This document shows positions 5,468-6,029 of a stretch of DNA of 6,029 nucleotides, one piece after another. Position numbers and translations under genes: made by a program. Source of the stretch: Bacillota bacterium (GTDB taxonomy: Bacteria > Bacillota > Clostridia > Oscillospirales > Oscillospiraceae); the NCBI GenBank assembly GCA_023395775.1, contig JAEWYA010000067.1:1-6029 (forward strand), read 5' to 3'. The notes under the pieces are model-generated. The model searched no databases, was not told the DNA's origin, and saw only the letters and a program-made list of their open reading frames with translations. How positions within the stretch are numbered: the stretch's first letter is position 1; every line of letters begins with the position of its first letter.

Positions 5468-6029
5468 CAGCGAACAGAGGGATAAACCGTCCATGGTCAG
5501 AATGGCGGTTTCAGTAAATCCGGCGGTCTTTGCCTCCTCCGCCGCCATATCGTAGCCAAACAGGATGGCGTCTGTGCTGTGGGCATCGGAGGTCAAAATC
5601 ACCATCCCGCCCATGGCGCGCCACTCCTTCAACAAAAACTGCGCGGGATAGGGCGTTTTTCGATAGCCCCGCTGAACGGCCCCCGTATTGATTTCCAGCA
5701 GCGTGACGGTCGGATCGGCAGCATGGAGCGCCGCAAGCGCCGCCGCGCGGTACCTGGGCGCGGCCTCATCAAAAAACGCGCCGTCCAGATTGAGCTTTGT
5801 GATGAGATCCATATGCCCCAGAACGGTGGGTTTTTGCCGCGCCAGAGCGGCCACGTCCTGATAGTACCACTCCGCCACGGACAGGAAGTCCCCGCCGCAG
5901 ACCTGATCCCGACAGGCAGTCAGGCTCTCCGCTCCCCAGTCCACACAATAGTATTCCCCGGTTTTCAGGGAATGTAGTTCATGGACGGAGCCAATCCAAT
6001 AATCGAAACCTCCGCGAACACCGTCCGAC
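5465..6029 (-). CDS. PHP-family phosphatase, histidinol-phosphatase (HisJ/HisK) type, N-terminus outside window
   Basis: The frame is open from the window edge to a TGA at 5467-5465, so 187 C-terminal residues are visible; the N-terminal HxH metal site must lie beyond the edge. Motifs match the PHP histidinol-phosphatase family: DYWIGSVHEL (visible residues 9-18, His16), VLGHMDLITKLN (His72, Asp74), LLEINTGA (Glu112), and TSDAHS with Asp148 and His150, together supplying ligands of the expected metal cluster. The reaction by family would be removal of phosphate from L-histidinol phosphate, the step before histidinol in histidine synthesis. No other his gene is in the window, so another small phosphate ester is possible. 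A GTG at 5944 lies inside the domain and is not the start, because conserved sequence continues upstream of it. The gene ends against a shared terminator with the lipoprotein gene. Confidence 0.88.
   Translation of the reverse strand, partial: SDGVRGGFDYWIGSVHELHSLKTGEYYCVDWGAESLTACRDQVCGGDFLSVAEWYYQDVAALARQKPTVLGHMDLITKLNLDGAFFDEAAPRYRAAALAALHAADPTVTLLEINTGAVQRGYRKTPYPAQFLLKEWRAMGGMVILTSDAHSTDAILFGYDMAAEEAKTAGFTETAILTMDGLSLCSL

Noticed and set aside
4899..5468. Minus-strand open frame of 189 codons opposite the lipoprotein gene
   Set aside because: Its glycine and valine runs are simply the complement of the Thr/Asn codon runs of the lipoprotein, and it crosses the strong terminator at 5420-5459. 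The lipoprotein has the ribosome site and signal peptide.

Overview
The window looks like a chromosomal segment of a GC-rich, low-oxygen Firmicute, most likely a gut Oscillospirales-type clostridium. This is inferred from GC-rich coding regions beside AT-rich promoters, strong AGGAGG-type ribosome sites with ATG, GTG and TTG starts, an HPr carrying both the active-site His15 and the Gram-positive regulatory Ser46, a rubrerythrin, and an LTA-synthase-like envelope enzyme. No mobile element, CRISPR array, tRNA or rRNA is visible. Most genes are housekeeping or core.

Layout. Bases 3-893 (+) hold the C-terminal part of an LtaS-like phosphoglycerol transferase/sulfatase-fold enzyme. It overlaps by one base with 893-1426 (+), a small unidentified polytopic membrane protein. 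A bidirectional intrinsic terminator (1454-1490) separates this pair from convergent uvrC (3401-1539, GTG start). Upstream of uvrC on the same strand is the HPr gene (3794-3531), with a good sigma-A promoter and two tandem hairpins between it and uvrC. Further upstream is rubrerythrin (4638-4105), closed by a perfect 12-bp terminator. Divergent from rubrerythrin is a short low-complexity predicted lipoprotein (4875-5321, TTG start). A perfect 18-bp bidirectional terminator (5420-5459) separates it from the convergent 3' part of a PHP-family histidinol-phosphatase-like gene (5465 to the window end, minus strand).

How the genes work together. Only the first two genes form a clear operon (overlapping stop and start), suggesting a shared role in envelope polymer metabolism. 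The rest look like separate units: excision repair (UvrC), sugar phosphotransfer and carbon regulation (HPr), peroxide detoxification (rubrerythrin), an unknown surface lipoprotein, and a phosphatase. HPr and uvrC might share some transcription by read-through, because no convincing uvrC promoter is visible.

I found no clear new multi-gene system. The least explained items are the T/N/G/S-rich lipoprotein with its 24-bp tandem repeat and hydrophilic tail, the coupled membrane protein, and palindromes in the promoter spacers of both the HPr and rubrerythrin genes.
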